A DNA stretch of 64,000 bases from Aphrophora alni (Eukaryota; Arthropoda; Insecta; Hemiptera; Aphrophoridae): NCBI GenBank assembly GCA_963513935.1, contig OY740765.1:118983362-119047361 (forward strand), in the 5' to 3' direction. Both the position numbers and the translations under genes were made by a program. Under the pieces are notes generated by a model, which did not search any database, was not told where the DNA came from, and saw only the letters and a program-made list of their open reading frames with translations. Shown piece after piece: positions 36,826 to 48,445 of this stretch (its first letter is position 1; every line of letters begins with the position of its first letter).

Positions 36826-37560
36826 CAAGGTGAAAAAAAAAGTCCCGGACGATCACATAATTTTTAATCTTTGAATGAAAAAGTTGAAAATTAAGAAATG
36901 GTTTTCTGTGTTTAAAAGTTAGCTTTTGACATTAAAATCCCACACTAGATTGAGGTTTTGGGGGTAACTCACAATTTTCAAATGCAAAGCCTCATCGAGA
37001 CCTCATTTTAAAGGGTTTTTAATAGAAAATAACTACAAAACAAGAAGTTGCTAAATTTAATCAAAAAAAGCGGCCAAAAACTAAAACATTTAATTATTGG
37101 TGTTTGCTAAAACACCCAAGATTAGTCTAAAAAGAAAACATTTACGAACCCTAATAATTTCATCTCCAAATCTTTTTTAGACCTTGCGAATAAATTAATC
37201 ATTGTACTAGAGTGTAGAATCAGAAATTTGAAATTGTCAAACGAAATTAAAATTGCTTTAATACTACAGAAAATAATTTATCCTTTACCAAAAAAAGTTT
37301 TACTTTTTGTTGATAACTCGGTAATCCTTAGACGTATAGAATTTTTTAAAAAAAAATGCTTTGTTAGAAGGTAAATGAAATGAAATGCCGGCATTTTGAA
37401 AATGTAAAAAATAAAATATTGGTTTTTGATACACTTGTGAAGCGTAAGATAACAAAATGCGTGTACCAAATCTGAACTCAGAATCTTATCTATTTCTGAA
37501 GTTACGTTTTATTTTATTTATTTTTTAAACAAAATGACGAATACACGGGAAATGCGTTTT
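36826..37560. repeat. Foldback-family element, half/degenerate
   Basis: TA then TACAAGGTGAAAA at the left; the right part (37300-37510) matches an FB2 arm (GATAACTCGGTAATCCTTAG, TGCCGGCATTTTGAAAATG, ATGCGTGTACCAAATCTGA). Confidence 0.55.
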
Positions 37561-37779
37561 CAGACCTATGTTTATTTTAGTTTTTTCCATTATTTTTAAT
37601 GGAAAAGTATCTCCGTTTCTTCGTCAATCGTTCTGTATAAATCAGGATATAGGAGTGAGGGGGGGGGTAGGAGTTGGAAACATACAAGCAGTACATTTTA
37701 ACATCATGGTTTACTAATTGTACCAAAATGAGTAAACCTATAACGATATCTGAATCTACACCCGCGAGATGGTTTAATA

Positions 37780-38992
37780 CTACGTTTCCAAACTACGTTC
37801 CAAAATTTCAGGGTATGGTTTCTTGGATCAAAATAAGTGAAAAGGTTTCTATGAACATATATCCTAAAATGCTTCGTTTTCCGTCTGTCCAGCATTTATT
37901 GTTTTTTATTTTATACATATTATGTATGTAATCTATTATCAATTCACCAAAAACCAAGACTTTGTTTCATATGTTTTCAAAATGGCGGCCGTTTTAATGT
38001 TTTAATATCGAATATATCAAAAACCATTAACTTTACACAAAATATAAAACATAAAAAAAGTTTTCTTTTTTAATGACAAACAAAATGAGTTTTGTAATTT
38101 TTCAGTAGCGTGAAGGATAACCGAGTTATTGTCAAAAAACTAAAAGCATAATATCTTGGTAAATGTTTACTACACCCAATACGATGTTTATAAAAATAAC
38201 AATAATAAAATCCATAGTTTAGTTTACCAGCTGGACGCCATTTTTGTATTTTTTCAATGAAATGCAATTTGGCACGATAGGTGGTAACGTAAATATCTAA
38301 TTATTTAAAATTTACCAAGCTTATCTGTTCATCCATTGAAAGAAACCAATAGCTTTAAATCCACTAAACTCGCAAAAAAGAATTAAAAATATATTTTTTT
38401 TAGAATTAACATTTTATAATTAAACCGTTTTTGTTTCAAATAGTTCCGACGAAAAACAACGAATTCTGAATTTCGGATTCTCACAGGTCTATAACGTCTA
38501 TAACAAAAACATATATGTTAGATATTATTACCATTAATGACAGCATAATTGAAATATAGTTTGGTTTTAGGCTATTTTTGAGTGTTGTAGAAAATTAATA
38601 AGAATTTATATTTTCATTTTTTTGACAATAACCCTGTTATCCTTCATGCTACTGAAAAATTACAAAACTCATGTTGTTTGTCATTAAAAAAGAAAACTTT
38701 TAGGTCTCTCGTTCATTTTTGTAAAGTTAATGGTTTTTTTTATATATCCCACATTATAAATGTTTAACTGTCATATTTTACTGTCAATTTTAAAAACATA
38801 CAAAACAAAGTCCTAATTTTTAGTACATTGGTAAAAATCACACAAAAAAAATAATAACATGGATAAGAAATTTGGACTCGATATCTTATTTTTTTCCAAA
38901 AATATAATAGTGTTTGTAAAAAACACAAAATGCCGGACAGACGGAGAACTAAGCATTTTATGACATATGTTCACAGGGACAGGATAGTATAA
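37780..38992. mobile_element. Foldback element FB3 (~1.2-kb palindrome)
   Basis: Arms pair around about 38390: CAAAATAAGTGAAAAGG, ATGCTTCGTTTTCCGTCTGT (right arm GCTTAGTTCTCCGTCTGT), TTTTCTTTTTTAATGACAAA and TTTTTCAGTAGCGTGAAGGA. Terminal TACAG/CTGTA are eroded, so ends are approximate. It lies about 210 bp before Osiris exon 2. Confidence 0.75.
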
Positions 38993-39200
38993 AAACAAAC
39001 ATGGATTATTAAAACATTCTTAGTTTTTGTGGCTTGTGGGTATTTAGTTTTCCACAGTGCTCCTAGGACATTTCATATTATAAGATAACCTACACTGACT
39101 AAATTATAATGATTTATTTTGAGAATAAACAAACCCTAGATCTAATCTTCACAATGTAATGATAATATGTTGACTAATAATTTTGTTTTTTCATCATAAG

Positions 39201-39511
39201 GACGTCGCAAGAAAGACAAAGGTGGGATGATGATGATGGCAGCACTAGCTATGGGAGGCATGATGGTACAGATGGCGATGAGTAAAATAGCTTTGATTGC
39301 TGGTAAAGCACTTCTTGTAGGGAAAATAGCTCTTCTGTTGTCTGCAGTCATCGGACTGAAGAAACTTGTAAGCGGTGGAGGCGGTGATTCACACCCACAG
39401 GTTGTATACGCGAGTGCCAGTGATCACGGTGGTTGGGGCAAGAGGAGTATTGCAGAAGAACAAGAAGCTCAAGAAATGGCGTACAGAGGACAAAAACATA
39501 TGCAGAGATAA
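39201..39511 (+). CDS. Osi: Osiris family protein (DUF1676), exon 2 (residues 132-234, stop)
   Basis: Second and last coding exon. It opens with a basic patch (RRKKDKGG, 133-140), then a long Met/Ala/Gly-rich hydrophobic helix with the family's GKALLVGKIALLLS core (166-179), a GLKKLVSGGGG linker (183-193), a dibasic Lys-Arg at 212-213 and the C-terminal AQEMAY (221-226), a version of the Osiris AQxLAY motif. The protein ends at residue 234 with TAA at 39509-39511, a normal family length. Osiris proteins have one predicted membrane-associated segment and are thought to act in secretion and cuticle patterning. The methionine at 39227 is internal, not a start. The minus-strand ORF over the same bases is a shadow. 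Confidence 0.9.
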
Positions 39512-39649
39512 TCATTATTGTTGTTTAAATTTTTAAACTTTAAAACCATAATTTGTTTTCTCTCCCGTTAAATTATAAATTTTGTAATCGAAGGAAGTTA
39601 TTTGATTACACTGTATGAGTCACTCAATTTGTATAACATTTGTATAACA

Positions 39650-39701
39650 ATTAAAATATTTCTGGTACAACTTAAAAAAATTTTGAGAAGAGAATAATAA
39701 A
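39650..39701 (+). terminator. Polyadenylation signals of the Osiris gene
   Basis: ATTAAA at 39650-39655 and AATAAA at 39696-39701 lie 139 and 185 bases after the stop codon in an AT-rich 3' UTR. Either would serve; the second is canonical and is followed by an A-run. Cleavage site not determinable from sequence. Confidence 0.55.
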
Positions 39702-39799
39702 AAAAAATACAAATGTGAAAATTAAAACAAGGACAATGACATATATCTAAAAATAACTTTTATTAGTAAATATAAGAATATATGTTACGCTTATGTTAA

Positions 39800-40000
39800 A
39801 ATAAGACTTGAACACAATTTGAGACAAATAATATGTTTTTTGACTTAAACGGGTTTCAATGACGGTGTTACCATCTTCAAGGATAGTAATAATTTGATTA
39901 TTGTATCTTATACATCCATGAAGATGGCGACAATTTCGTTGAAACGCGTTTGAGTTAATAAACGTATTGATTGTGAAAAAAATGTGTTCGAGTTTTAATT
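39800..40000. repeat. ~200-bp imperfect palindrome
   Basis: ACTTAAACGGGTTTCAATGA and TTACCATCTTCA on the left face TGAAGATGGCGACAATTTCG and GAAACGCGTTTGAGTTAA on the right. A related right arm recurs at 40325-40376 (TGAAGATGGCGACATTGTAG). Confidence 0.65.
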
Positions 40001-40604
40001 CCACTAAAACGATTACATAAATTCAACTGACCTGGTTAGAATATTGTAAAATAGTAATTTTTTAATTGAAATTGGATCCTGAACACAAAAAAATAGATTA
40101 AACTTCAAAAAAATTCTAACGTTCAATTGGAAGCTTAGGTTTGGTTCCAGAGCTTAAAACTTTACATGTTATTGATAAAAAGAAACTAGTAAAAAGGTCG
40201 TTCAACTTGACCAATTATTGGTTTTCTGATTTTACATTACTAACCCTCTTCAGTGATGCACGAGTTACAATATTCAAAATATAACTATAGTTTAGTTACA
40301 GTTTATCGTAGCGCATACACCACTGAAGATGGCGACATTGTAGTTGAAACTCGTTTCAGTTAAACGTACTATTTGTAATAATTTATGTTTAATTTTAAAA
40401 CATCTCACAGGTCAAGCTTAATATTTATTATTGAAGCAAGTTAAGACTCTCTTTTTCTTCTTGAAAATTGTTTTCTTTAAAAATAAATACATTTCCTTGT
40501 ATCTTGGAATATTGAAACATTATTTTATTTATTTATTACGTAAGCCTACGTTGTAAGATGAAAGAATATTAACAGATGTGTCTTAAGAAAATAATTTTCT
40601 ATTT

Positions 40605-40606
<2 letters not shown>
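40001..40606. other. No gene recognised
   Basis: Contains a half of the GAAGATGGCGACA palindrome family (about 40250-40376). Confidence 0.45.

Positions 40607-40658
<52 letters not shown>
40607..40658. repeat. (TA)n microsatellite
   Basis: About 26 TA units; the 96-codon Tyr-Ile ORF over it is an artefact. Confidence 0.95.
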
Positions 40659-40661
<3 letters not shown>

Positions 40662-41123
40662 GTGTTTATTTTGTACATATCCTTCTTTTTCACGATTGTA
40701 TCATCAATTTATCTCCAACATTTATTCTATAATTTATATTTTTATATGTTTTTTATATTATTTATTTAATTTATTAATTTATTTGTGTTGTTATATTTAT
40801 GTATTAAATAAAACATTTACGTGTTTATTAAATTGTACAGACTTCAATTGTTACAACCTTAATTAATAATAATTGTTAATTATGGCCTTTGTATACAGGG
40901 CGATCCAAAACTATGTAGTCAAACGATTACATAAACATTCAAAATCAGCATACATTACTATAGGAACACGAAAACTATAATAATAGTTTTCATTGCAAGA
41001 GGAATTAAACTTCACTTTCAGGCATTACAGCTCTTCAAGGCTTATTTGGTTTACATGTTTTAACATGATTTTATAAATTCATTTCACAATCTTTACCTTT
41101 ATTTTTAATTTATGAAACAATGC

Positions 41124-41800
41124 TTACAAATAATTTTTTTTGTGTGCATGATTATTAATCTGACAACTTATTAAACTAGAGATATTACTAATGTAACAAT
41201 AATAACTTACACCTTTTTCATTAGTAATTAAAATCAAAATGAATACATTTTCATAATTGGTCACTCTAAGAGAGTACACAGTATTTTTATCATAGAGACC
41301 GTATACATTTATAGAAATATATTCCTTACTTTTTTCAAAATTTATTAATTTGTTTAACAGGTATTGTAAATTCAATACAGTCCCAGCTAAACTTATTATA
41401 CAATTCTTAATATTCATTACTTAATAGCCTGTAACATTTTTAATAAATATAACGAGTTAAAAGAGCCCATTATAACAAAAGTTATAATTATACTTATGTA
41501 CATTAATAACAGCTTTTTTTATATTGAATCACATCACGCAATGGTAAGAAAGAACTACCTTCTAATGGTTGTTATAATATATTGTCAACGGTATATAAGC
41601 TCCACCCTTACTAACTGATTCCGATTCTATGGACAGATTTTTTAAAATTATATCACGTAAAATATTATCTAAATCTGTTGAAACATATACAGCTATATTT
41701 TGTGTTTCAAATGATCTGTCTTGTAACTCATTTATTATAGGTTTTACAAGTACATTCAACAACAAGATTAAATTCTAATATATCATAAACGTCTAGACCT
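41124..41800 (-). pseudogene. Polinton/Maverick-type DNA polymerase B, N-terminal relic
   Basis: Minus strand, in order: an N-terminal segment with KPIINELQ and GGAYIPL (41765-41562), a second GSSFLPLRD-like block and a KKAVINV-like block (about 41540-41480), then ISINVYG and YCYISNISSLIS (41417-41124). These blocks, in this order, precede the exonuclease domain in the protein-primed B-family polymerases of Polintons and related virus-like elements. Frame changes and stops break it and the polymerase domain is absent. Distinct copy from the one at 59260. Confidence 0.55.
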
Positions 41801-42294
41801 TTACTATGAATATTTTTAATTTTATTTTAGTTATTCGTTAAAACAAACACATATCTTTTATATCATCTTTATTGTTTTCAAACAAAATGTTCTAAGATTT
41901 CCTTTAAATTCGTTTTTTTGTTCGTAAAAATTAAATGTATTATTAAGTAATTTTAATGTAGCCTTTATATTATTTATATTTTCTCCTGAGATATTTGGCG
42001 CTATACGGTATTGACAGATTCCATTGCTGAAGATGTTGATGGTATATAAAAATTATCTACGTGCAAATATTTTCTTTTTTTACTTTACTATTCAAATTAA
42101 CAACCTAAATCTGAAATAATTACAAAACTATCAATACATCATATTGCTTTTTTAACTAAAAATATGTATTAAAGTTTCTCTTAAACTAGTAGATTATCTT
42201 TAAACTACCATTTATTAAAATACTTTGAATTTTATTTGAACGTGCATATCTACATTTTCTGTAATAGCTATATGTTTCCCTGTTTTAATATTTA

Positions 42295-42295
42295 T

Positions 42296-42330
<35 letters not shown>
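42295..42330. repeat. (CA)n(TA)n compound microsatellite
   Basis: About nine CA units followed by about nine TA units. Confidence 0.9.
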
Positions 42331-42331
<1 letters not shown>

Positions 42332-42584
42332 TGTTGTTTTTTTTTTTACATTTTGAGTAATTTTCCCCCTTCTTTATCAATTTCATTTATAACTATATAT
42401 GTTTTACGATTTATTTTTGTCGAATACGGTTTTTCACTTACATTTTTTTAAATCATCAAGCTCTGTAAGTTCAACTTTAACTAAATGTGTTTCAATCTTT
42501 TCTAGAGTCTTCATTATTTTTCTTTTTTATCAGAATTTGATTAAGAAATTTGTTTAATAGCAACTTTTTGCTTCTTCTTGTTCT

Positions 42585-43783
42585 CTAGAGATTGGTGTCA
42601 CAACTAATATCTATTTTTGAGTGGTAGTGGACTAGAGATTGGTGAAAAAACCGATATCTGTTTTAAACTCGTTGTGCAGTAGAGATTGGTGTGACAACCG
42701 ATATCAATTTTAAACGGGTTGTGCACTAGAGATTGGTGTCACAACTAATATCTATTTTTGAGTGGTAGTGGACTAGAGATTGGTGAAAAAACCGATATCT
42801 GTTTTAAACTCGTTGTGCACTAGAGATTGGTGTGACAACCGATATCAATTTTAAACGGGTTGTGCACTAGAGATTGGTGTCACAACCGATAACTATTATT
42901 TGAGGGGTTGTGGACTAGAGATTGGTGAAATAACCGATATCTGTTTAAGACAACCGATATCAATTTTAAACGGGTTGTGCACTAGAGATTGGTGTGACCA
43001 TCGATATCAATTTTTGACGGGTTTTGCACTAGAGATTGGTGTCACAACCTATATCTGTTTTAGACGGGTTGTGCACTAGAGATTGGTACCACAAACAACA
43101 TTTCCTTTAAACGGGTTGTGCACTAGAGATTGGTATGACAACCGATATCAATTTTAAACGGGTTGTGCACTAGAGATTGGTATGACAACCGATATCAATT
43201 TTAAATGGGTTGTGCACTAGAGATTGGTGTGACAACCGATAACAATTTTTGACGGGTTGTGCACTAGAGATTGATTTAAAAAAAAAGATATCTGTTTTAG
43301 AAGGGTTGTGCACTAGAGTTTAGTGTCACAAGCTATATCTCTTTTGGACGGGTTGTGCACTAGAGATTGGTACCACAAACAACATTTCTTTTAAACGGGT
43401 TGTGCACTAGAGATTGGTATGACAACCGATATCAATTTTAAATGGGTTGTGCACTAGAGATTGGTGTCACAACCGTTACCTATTTTTGACGTGTTTGCAC
43501 TAGAGATTGGTGTCACAACCTATATCTGTTTTAGACGGGTTGTGCACTAGAGATTGGTGTCACAACCGATAACAATTTTTGACGGGTTGTGCACTAGAGA
43601 TTGATTTAAAAAAAAAAGATATCTGTTTTAGAAGGGTTGTGCACTAGAGTTTAGTGTCACAAGCTATATCTCTTTTGGACTGATTGTGCACTAGAGATTG
43701 GTGTCACATCCGATATCTGTTTTAGACGTGTTGTACACTAGCGATTGGTATCTCAACCGATATCTGTTTTAGATGGGTTGAGC
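42585..43783 (+). repeat. Minisatellite, ~47-bp unit, about 25 copies
   Basis: Unit core CTAGAGATTGGTGTCACAAC then CGATATC.GTTTT and GACGGGTTGTGCA. Within each unit ATTGGT and ACCGAT form an imperfect dyad round GTCACA. Unit variants recur in blocks: variants 1-3 repeat as 4-6, and a four-variant run near 43200-43400 partly repeats near 43540-43700, so there is higher-order structure. Abutting both sides are non-repetitive. Confidence 0.97.
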
Positions 43784-44222
43784 TATATGATATTTATCGA
43801 ACGAAAATTGCACGACTATTACTATAATTTTCCTGCACACCAAATCGATACGATTTGTTATCAGGAGATATCAGTTGTAATAATGAGCTCTTCGAGTGAA
43901 GATATCGGATTCATTATGTAGTGTTGTATTAAGAAACAGCAGAAAGAAGAGAAGAAGGTGTTTGGTGCAGTTGAATAATTTAAAGAATGTTCGACACATG
44001 TCACACGCAGTATTTGCACAAACTCTCTCGACACGAAAAGAAATTTAAATTATTTTGATTCGACTGCACTTGTTTTCCAGGCCAAACCTTACCAATTCAT
44101 TTCTATGGTGGTCTTATAAATCCATAAACAGCGGTATTTTCCCACAATAAAATAATTTAAAAAATTTAAATCTTTAACATTACTTGTACCTATAGAATTT
44201 TTATCACTTTGGATTATCGATA
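43784..44222. other. No gene recognised
   Basis: Anonymous sequence between the minisatellite and an R265 copy. Confidence 0.45.
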
Positions 44223-44434
44223 TCAGGGACTTACTATAGTGGATATAGGCTTGGCAATCCCATAGTTACTTGCTAGACCTACACCTCTTTTCACATGCCC
44301 TTTCATCTTTCCTATCAGGTCTCTCTTAACGAACCGTTGTTTCTTTCCGGCCATGAGTGTTAGAGTATTCAAGGGCTTGGAGTCTGTATCTTCTTTTTTA
44401 TAAGGTGATGATGATCGAAACAACAAGAAAAACC
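44223..44434 (-). repeat. R265 copy
   Basis: Plus strand: TCAGGGACTTACTATAGTGG, CTTTCATCTTTCCTATCAGG, GAGTATTCAAGGGCTTGGAG, GGTGATGATGATCGAAAC. The 97-codon minus ORF here is repeat-borne. Confidence 0.85.
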
Positions 44435-45719
44435 GAGATAGACAGAGCGTGATGCATAATACATTTATCTTATGATATATGTCGTTATCGTACTGGTGTA
44501 CATCTGTTTTAGCCATTACAACACGATCTGAAAGTGCACTAGCAATACATGTCGTATAAAATAATTATCGCGTATCGCATACGAACTTAAGATATGTATC
44601 GTATCATTCTCGTGTGCAACTGGTCTTAAAGGTATAAGATTCTCTAATTATATTCAGCCGGTCTTATAAATAACCATACTTGAACTGTCAAGCACATACA
44701 AACGTATTTACAATATTTTCATATTCAAAGTTTATTTTATGACATTACATTGTCGAGAAAGACAGGAAGAGAGAAACAAAGGAACTTTGGCTGTAAATAT
44801 TTGAGAAGGGATTTCAAAAATAAACAGGAATTTTTACACTTTGTTATTGTAAAGAATCGAAATAATTATAATACATTGGGGTAATACAGGCTAGTTCTTT
44901 TTTCCATTCCTGTAGTTGTAATCAACATGTCGAAGCAGGTGGTATACAGTAGTGTTATTTATTTTATTATTTTGTTTTAAACAACAACAGTAAAATGCCA
45001 TACAGTTGTAGGTAATTACAACACAATCCACATAATAAACAAATAAGTTTATAATTTATTAGATCATGACTTAAAATATTGAAGTCTTTCATATTTAATA
45101 CATCACGACTATAATACAGTTTGTCGTTTCAATCCATACACATTATGCTCATTATGCCGGCGTTGAATACGGTCGATCAGTGATTGGGCATGTGAAATAT
45201 TGGGACGATCCTTAGCGATACAGATGCAAATAAAGCAGGAGAGTCGACCTTGTAGCTCACTATCTTGTAAATAACAGCTTGCAATCTGTTTTCTATACTT
45301 CAATATTCAGATGTTAAATCTGGGAGACTAGCATATTATTTGTTAAAGAAAATTTCAAAAAATCATTCTATTTCGACTACACCACACTTGTAATATGGCC
45401 TCCATATTACAGAACACTTCTGTCGCAGGAGTGGTACAAAGTCAGGAGAGCTTTGGGATATTCATCAATTGCTTGTCTCTTGGAAAACTCAGCACTTGAG
45501 AGGCCTTGTTACAAATTTTATAGGTGTGAGGTTTGAAGTTAAGCTTGTTGTCCGGTAATACGTCAAGATCGCGGAATGTCTCATACTTCTTCAAAGTTGT
45601 CATTCGATTTTTGACAAATTAAGGTGTCAGGCTTAAGAACCAGTTTGGATCTGAGTGTCTCTCTCAATCCATACAGATTGGTGGCCGTCATTTAGAAGGT
45701 TGGGTAAGAGTTGAAAACA
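44435..45719. other. No gene recognised
   Basis: Minus ORF 45109-45303 has no domain signal. Part of 45330-45719 may belong to the mariner copy but is not recognisable. Confidence 0.4.
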
Positions 45720-46027
45720 AATCACAAGCCTAATGGCCGTCAATGTCAATTAATAAAGACAAGCTGGCTGATGTTGGTGCACTAATTCGAGAATCACCAT
45801 CAGAAGAAATAGTTGAGAAAATAGAAATAAATGTTGGTAGTGTGGAAACATTAGTTAAAGATCATCTTAAATTTAGTAAGGTGTGACAGAAGTTTAACTG
45901 TCTTTCAAAGCCTGAAGATAAAGACAAAAATTGGTTGCATCCACACAACTTCGACCAAGTTTTGAAAAACATGGAGATAAGTTTTAGAATCTATAGTAAT
46001 CTGTGATGAAATTTGGTTGCATTATTT
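45720..46027 (+). pseudogene. Mariner-family transposase relic, N-terminal part
   Basis: Plus strand text VGSVETLVKDHLKFSKV (near 45834-45885) matches the second helix-turn-helix of mariner transposases (SVG-x-x-x-x-I-x-x-x-L). At 46001-46020 CDEIWLHYF corresponds to the first catalytic Asp motif GDE(T/K)W; Asp codon at 46005-46007. Stops interrupt the frame. The coding sequence resumes at 46282 after an R265 insertion. Confidence 0.7.
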
Positions 46028-46281
46028 CATTTTTGTTGTTCAAACAAGAAATCTTTCGATCATCATTGCTTTGTAAAAAATGGAAGATAAAAAGATATAA
46101 TAAAAACCACCCACCTCTCGAAAGCTGTAAGAGCATCAGTGTAACAAGAAAACAAGAGTGAGTAAGGAAAGCCTTGATAGAATAAATGAAAGAGAGGGAT
46201 TTGACCAGATACTACGTGAAAAAGGTGTGAATCCAACTGGAATTCCCATTGCCAGCATGTACTCACTGTAGTGAGCCCTGA
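46028..46281 (+). repeat. R265 copy inserted in mariner transposase
   Basis: Full-length form: TTCGATCATCATTGC, GATACTACGTGAAAAAGGTG, GTACTCACTGTAGTGAGCC, CTGA. The perfect stem CTCACT/AGTGAG (46262-46275) shows the terminal hairpin clearly. The mariner frame restarts immediately after CTGA. Confidence 0.88.
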
Positions 46282-46755
46282 AAGTTAAAACAAACAAGTA
46301 TGCAATAGCGATATCCAAGCTCGTTGGCTACATTTTTGGAGATTTACAAGGAATTCTTTACGTCGATTATCTTAAAGAGCAGAAAACTATCACTGCTGAG
46401 GAATACTCTATAATTTTAAAAGAGAAAGTGAAACCAGCTATTCGTTCCAAGAAAAGAGTTGGCCAGCATTCAGTTTTTGTCTTCAGGATAATGGTCCCTT
46501 CACACTGCCGATTTGACGATGGAAACATTGTGGGAACTCAAGTGGGATATCCAACCTTCTTCCGTAAAGTTCAGATTTAACCATCAAACTTTCACCTAAT
46601 CGGCATTAAGAGTTTTTAGGAGGGAGGAAAATCAACTTTAATAAAGAGGTTTCTGACACTGTAATTAAAGGTCAACATGATGTCACAAGCTCTTCTGGAA
46701 ATAATAAGTTCCTGAGCGTTTAAACAAATGTATTGCTATGATAGGAGATTAAAAG
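46282..46755 (+). pseudogene. Mariner-family transposase relic, C-terminal part
   Basis: KVKTNK directly after the insertion, then FGDLQGILYVDYL (near 46340-46372; family W/FD-x-x-GI-x-x-x-DYL) and TITAEEYS, then LQDNGP at 46481-46498 with the second catalytic Asp at 46487-46489. A frameshift follows, then the METLWEL helix (near 46520). The third Asp region (usually YSPDLAP) is not recognisable. A C-terminal RLNKCIAMIGD-like end is near 46720-46750. Confidence 0.72.
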
Positions 46756-47794
46756 AAAACTAAGTTGATAGTCATTATGGTACTTACCCAGCATCATCAT
46801 ACAATCTAGTATAAGTAGATCATCTAAGTTTATTGACCAAAAGTTGGTTTCTTCTTGGGATATTAAGGCTGTAAATTACATGTTTGATACTATTCTCGAT
46901 ATTTCTCATGGTAGAGAGATGTTGTTGGTACGATTATGACATGCAGAATTGAAATAGGGAAATATAAAAATAATCAATTTAACACTTTCAGTTTGATTTA
47001 TCTGAATTTCAATAAGCTTCTATACGAAAACACTATAGTCCCCTATACCAAAATTCACGTTCCCATCTAAAGTTTTCTGGCCATTATTGTGCTTACGTAC
47101 GACGACGGACTTGATGACAAGTCGAAAATCTTGTTCGGTGTCCAGAGGCCATGAAACCTGAAGATCAGTGAAAAAACGGAGTTCGAAATTTTTGACGATT
47201 AAAAGACTTACTTTACACATTCTATACTGCGTGAATAGTGTGCAAGTCAATAAATAATTAATTGCAATAATACGAATTTCATTGTATTCAATAAATGTGT
47301 TCCTAAAATGAGTAAGCCCCCCTCCACTCATTTTCTATAGTCCTATTAAATTACCCAAAGCACTTTTTCATTGTATTTACTCGTTTCAAATTTAAAGAAG
47401 ACAGTGCTTTTGAGACCCTTAGTAAATGTTCCGTGAAGTTTGGTCCAATATTTCTAAAACAAGCTGTAGAATAAAAATAGACTTTTTTTTATGTTATTAT
47501 ATTATACCTATTAAGTCAATTAATATTATTATATCTCTTTATGTGAGAAATCTTTGGAATTGAACATAAATACTTCCCACAGTCACCGCCACACATGTTC
47601 GCATTAAGAGCATTCCAACCTAACGACTGGTCTATTGTTTAATTAAATATTATTGAATTATCAATCCATTACAGAGTATGACAACATTCTAAGCCGCACA
47701 TTAATAACTGACAAAGTGTCTCATGAACGTGACTCTACAGTAACATAATTCTGTTTTGAAGTGTCATTATAGTTCCAATGAAACACTAATTGCC
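46756..47794. other. No gene recognised
   Basis: Minus ORF of 103 codons (47020-47331) has no signal peptide or domain. Confidence 0.4.
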
Positions 47795-48445
47795 TTCCTT
47801 ACTGAGTGTTTGACTCAGTAACTGATTGATCGAGTGGCTGAGTGATTGACTTTGAGACTGAGTGTTATACCCACTGACTGATTTATTTACTAGCTGACTC
47901 ATTGACTTTCTGACTGATTGACTCATTGACTGATTTACTTTATGACTGAGTTTGACTCAGTGACTGATTGATTGACATATAACTGTATGGGGTTCTGACT
48001 CTGTATTTGACTCAGTGGCTTATTGATTTACTGACATAATGTATGGCGATCTGATTGAGTATTTTACTCAGTGACTGATTGACTTTATGACTGAGAGTTT
48101 GTCTCGGTGACTGCTGGATTGATTGGCTAACTGTATGGCGTTCTGACTGAGTATTTGAGTCAGTAACTGATTGATTTTATCGCCGACTTACTAACAGATT
48201 GTGTGACTCATTTACTGATTGACGTTGCGACTAAGTAACTGATTTTCTGACGGAGAATCTGCCTCAGTTATTGACAATAAATAGATTGGTCCAATAAATA
48301 GTTTATTGACTGAGGAGTCTCTGAAAGTACGAATGTATGACTGCATGACATGCTGACCGACTGACTAAGTGAAAAGCTCACTGATTAATTGCCTGTATGA
48401 ATGTTTAACTGACTCGCTGACTCTTGAATGGCGGATTAAGTGGCT
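47795..48445. repeat. Degenerate GACTGA/GATTGA-rich simple repeat
   Basis: About 650 bp built of scrambled 4-mers and 8-mers such as TGACTGAG, TGATTGAC and CTGACTGA with no constant period. Confidence 0.85.

Noticed and set aside
39227..39511. Met-rich 94-codon ORF as a stand-alone small membrane protein
   Set aside because: It is the 3' exon of the Osiris gene: the frame is open upstream to an AG acceptor and matches exon 1 in phase.
42585..43783. CRISPR-like array
   Set aside because: Units are contiguous and diverged with no unique spacers, and the setting is a eukaryotic genome; it is a minisatellite.
46041..46298. CAAACAAG at 46041-46048 and 46291-46298 as an 8-bp target duplication of the R265 copy
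   Set aside because: The left one lies within the conserved R265 5' block and the right one inside mariner coding sequence (KTNK), so the match is coincidental.
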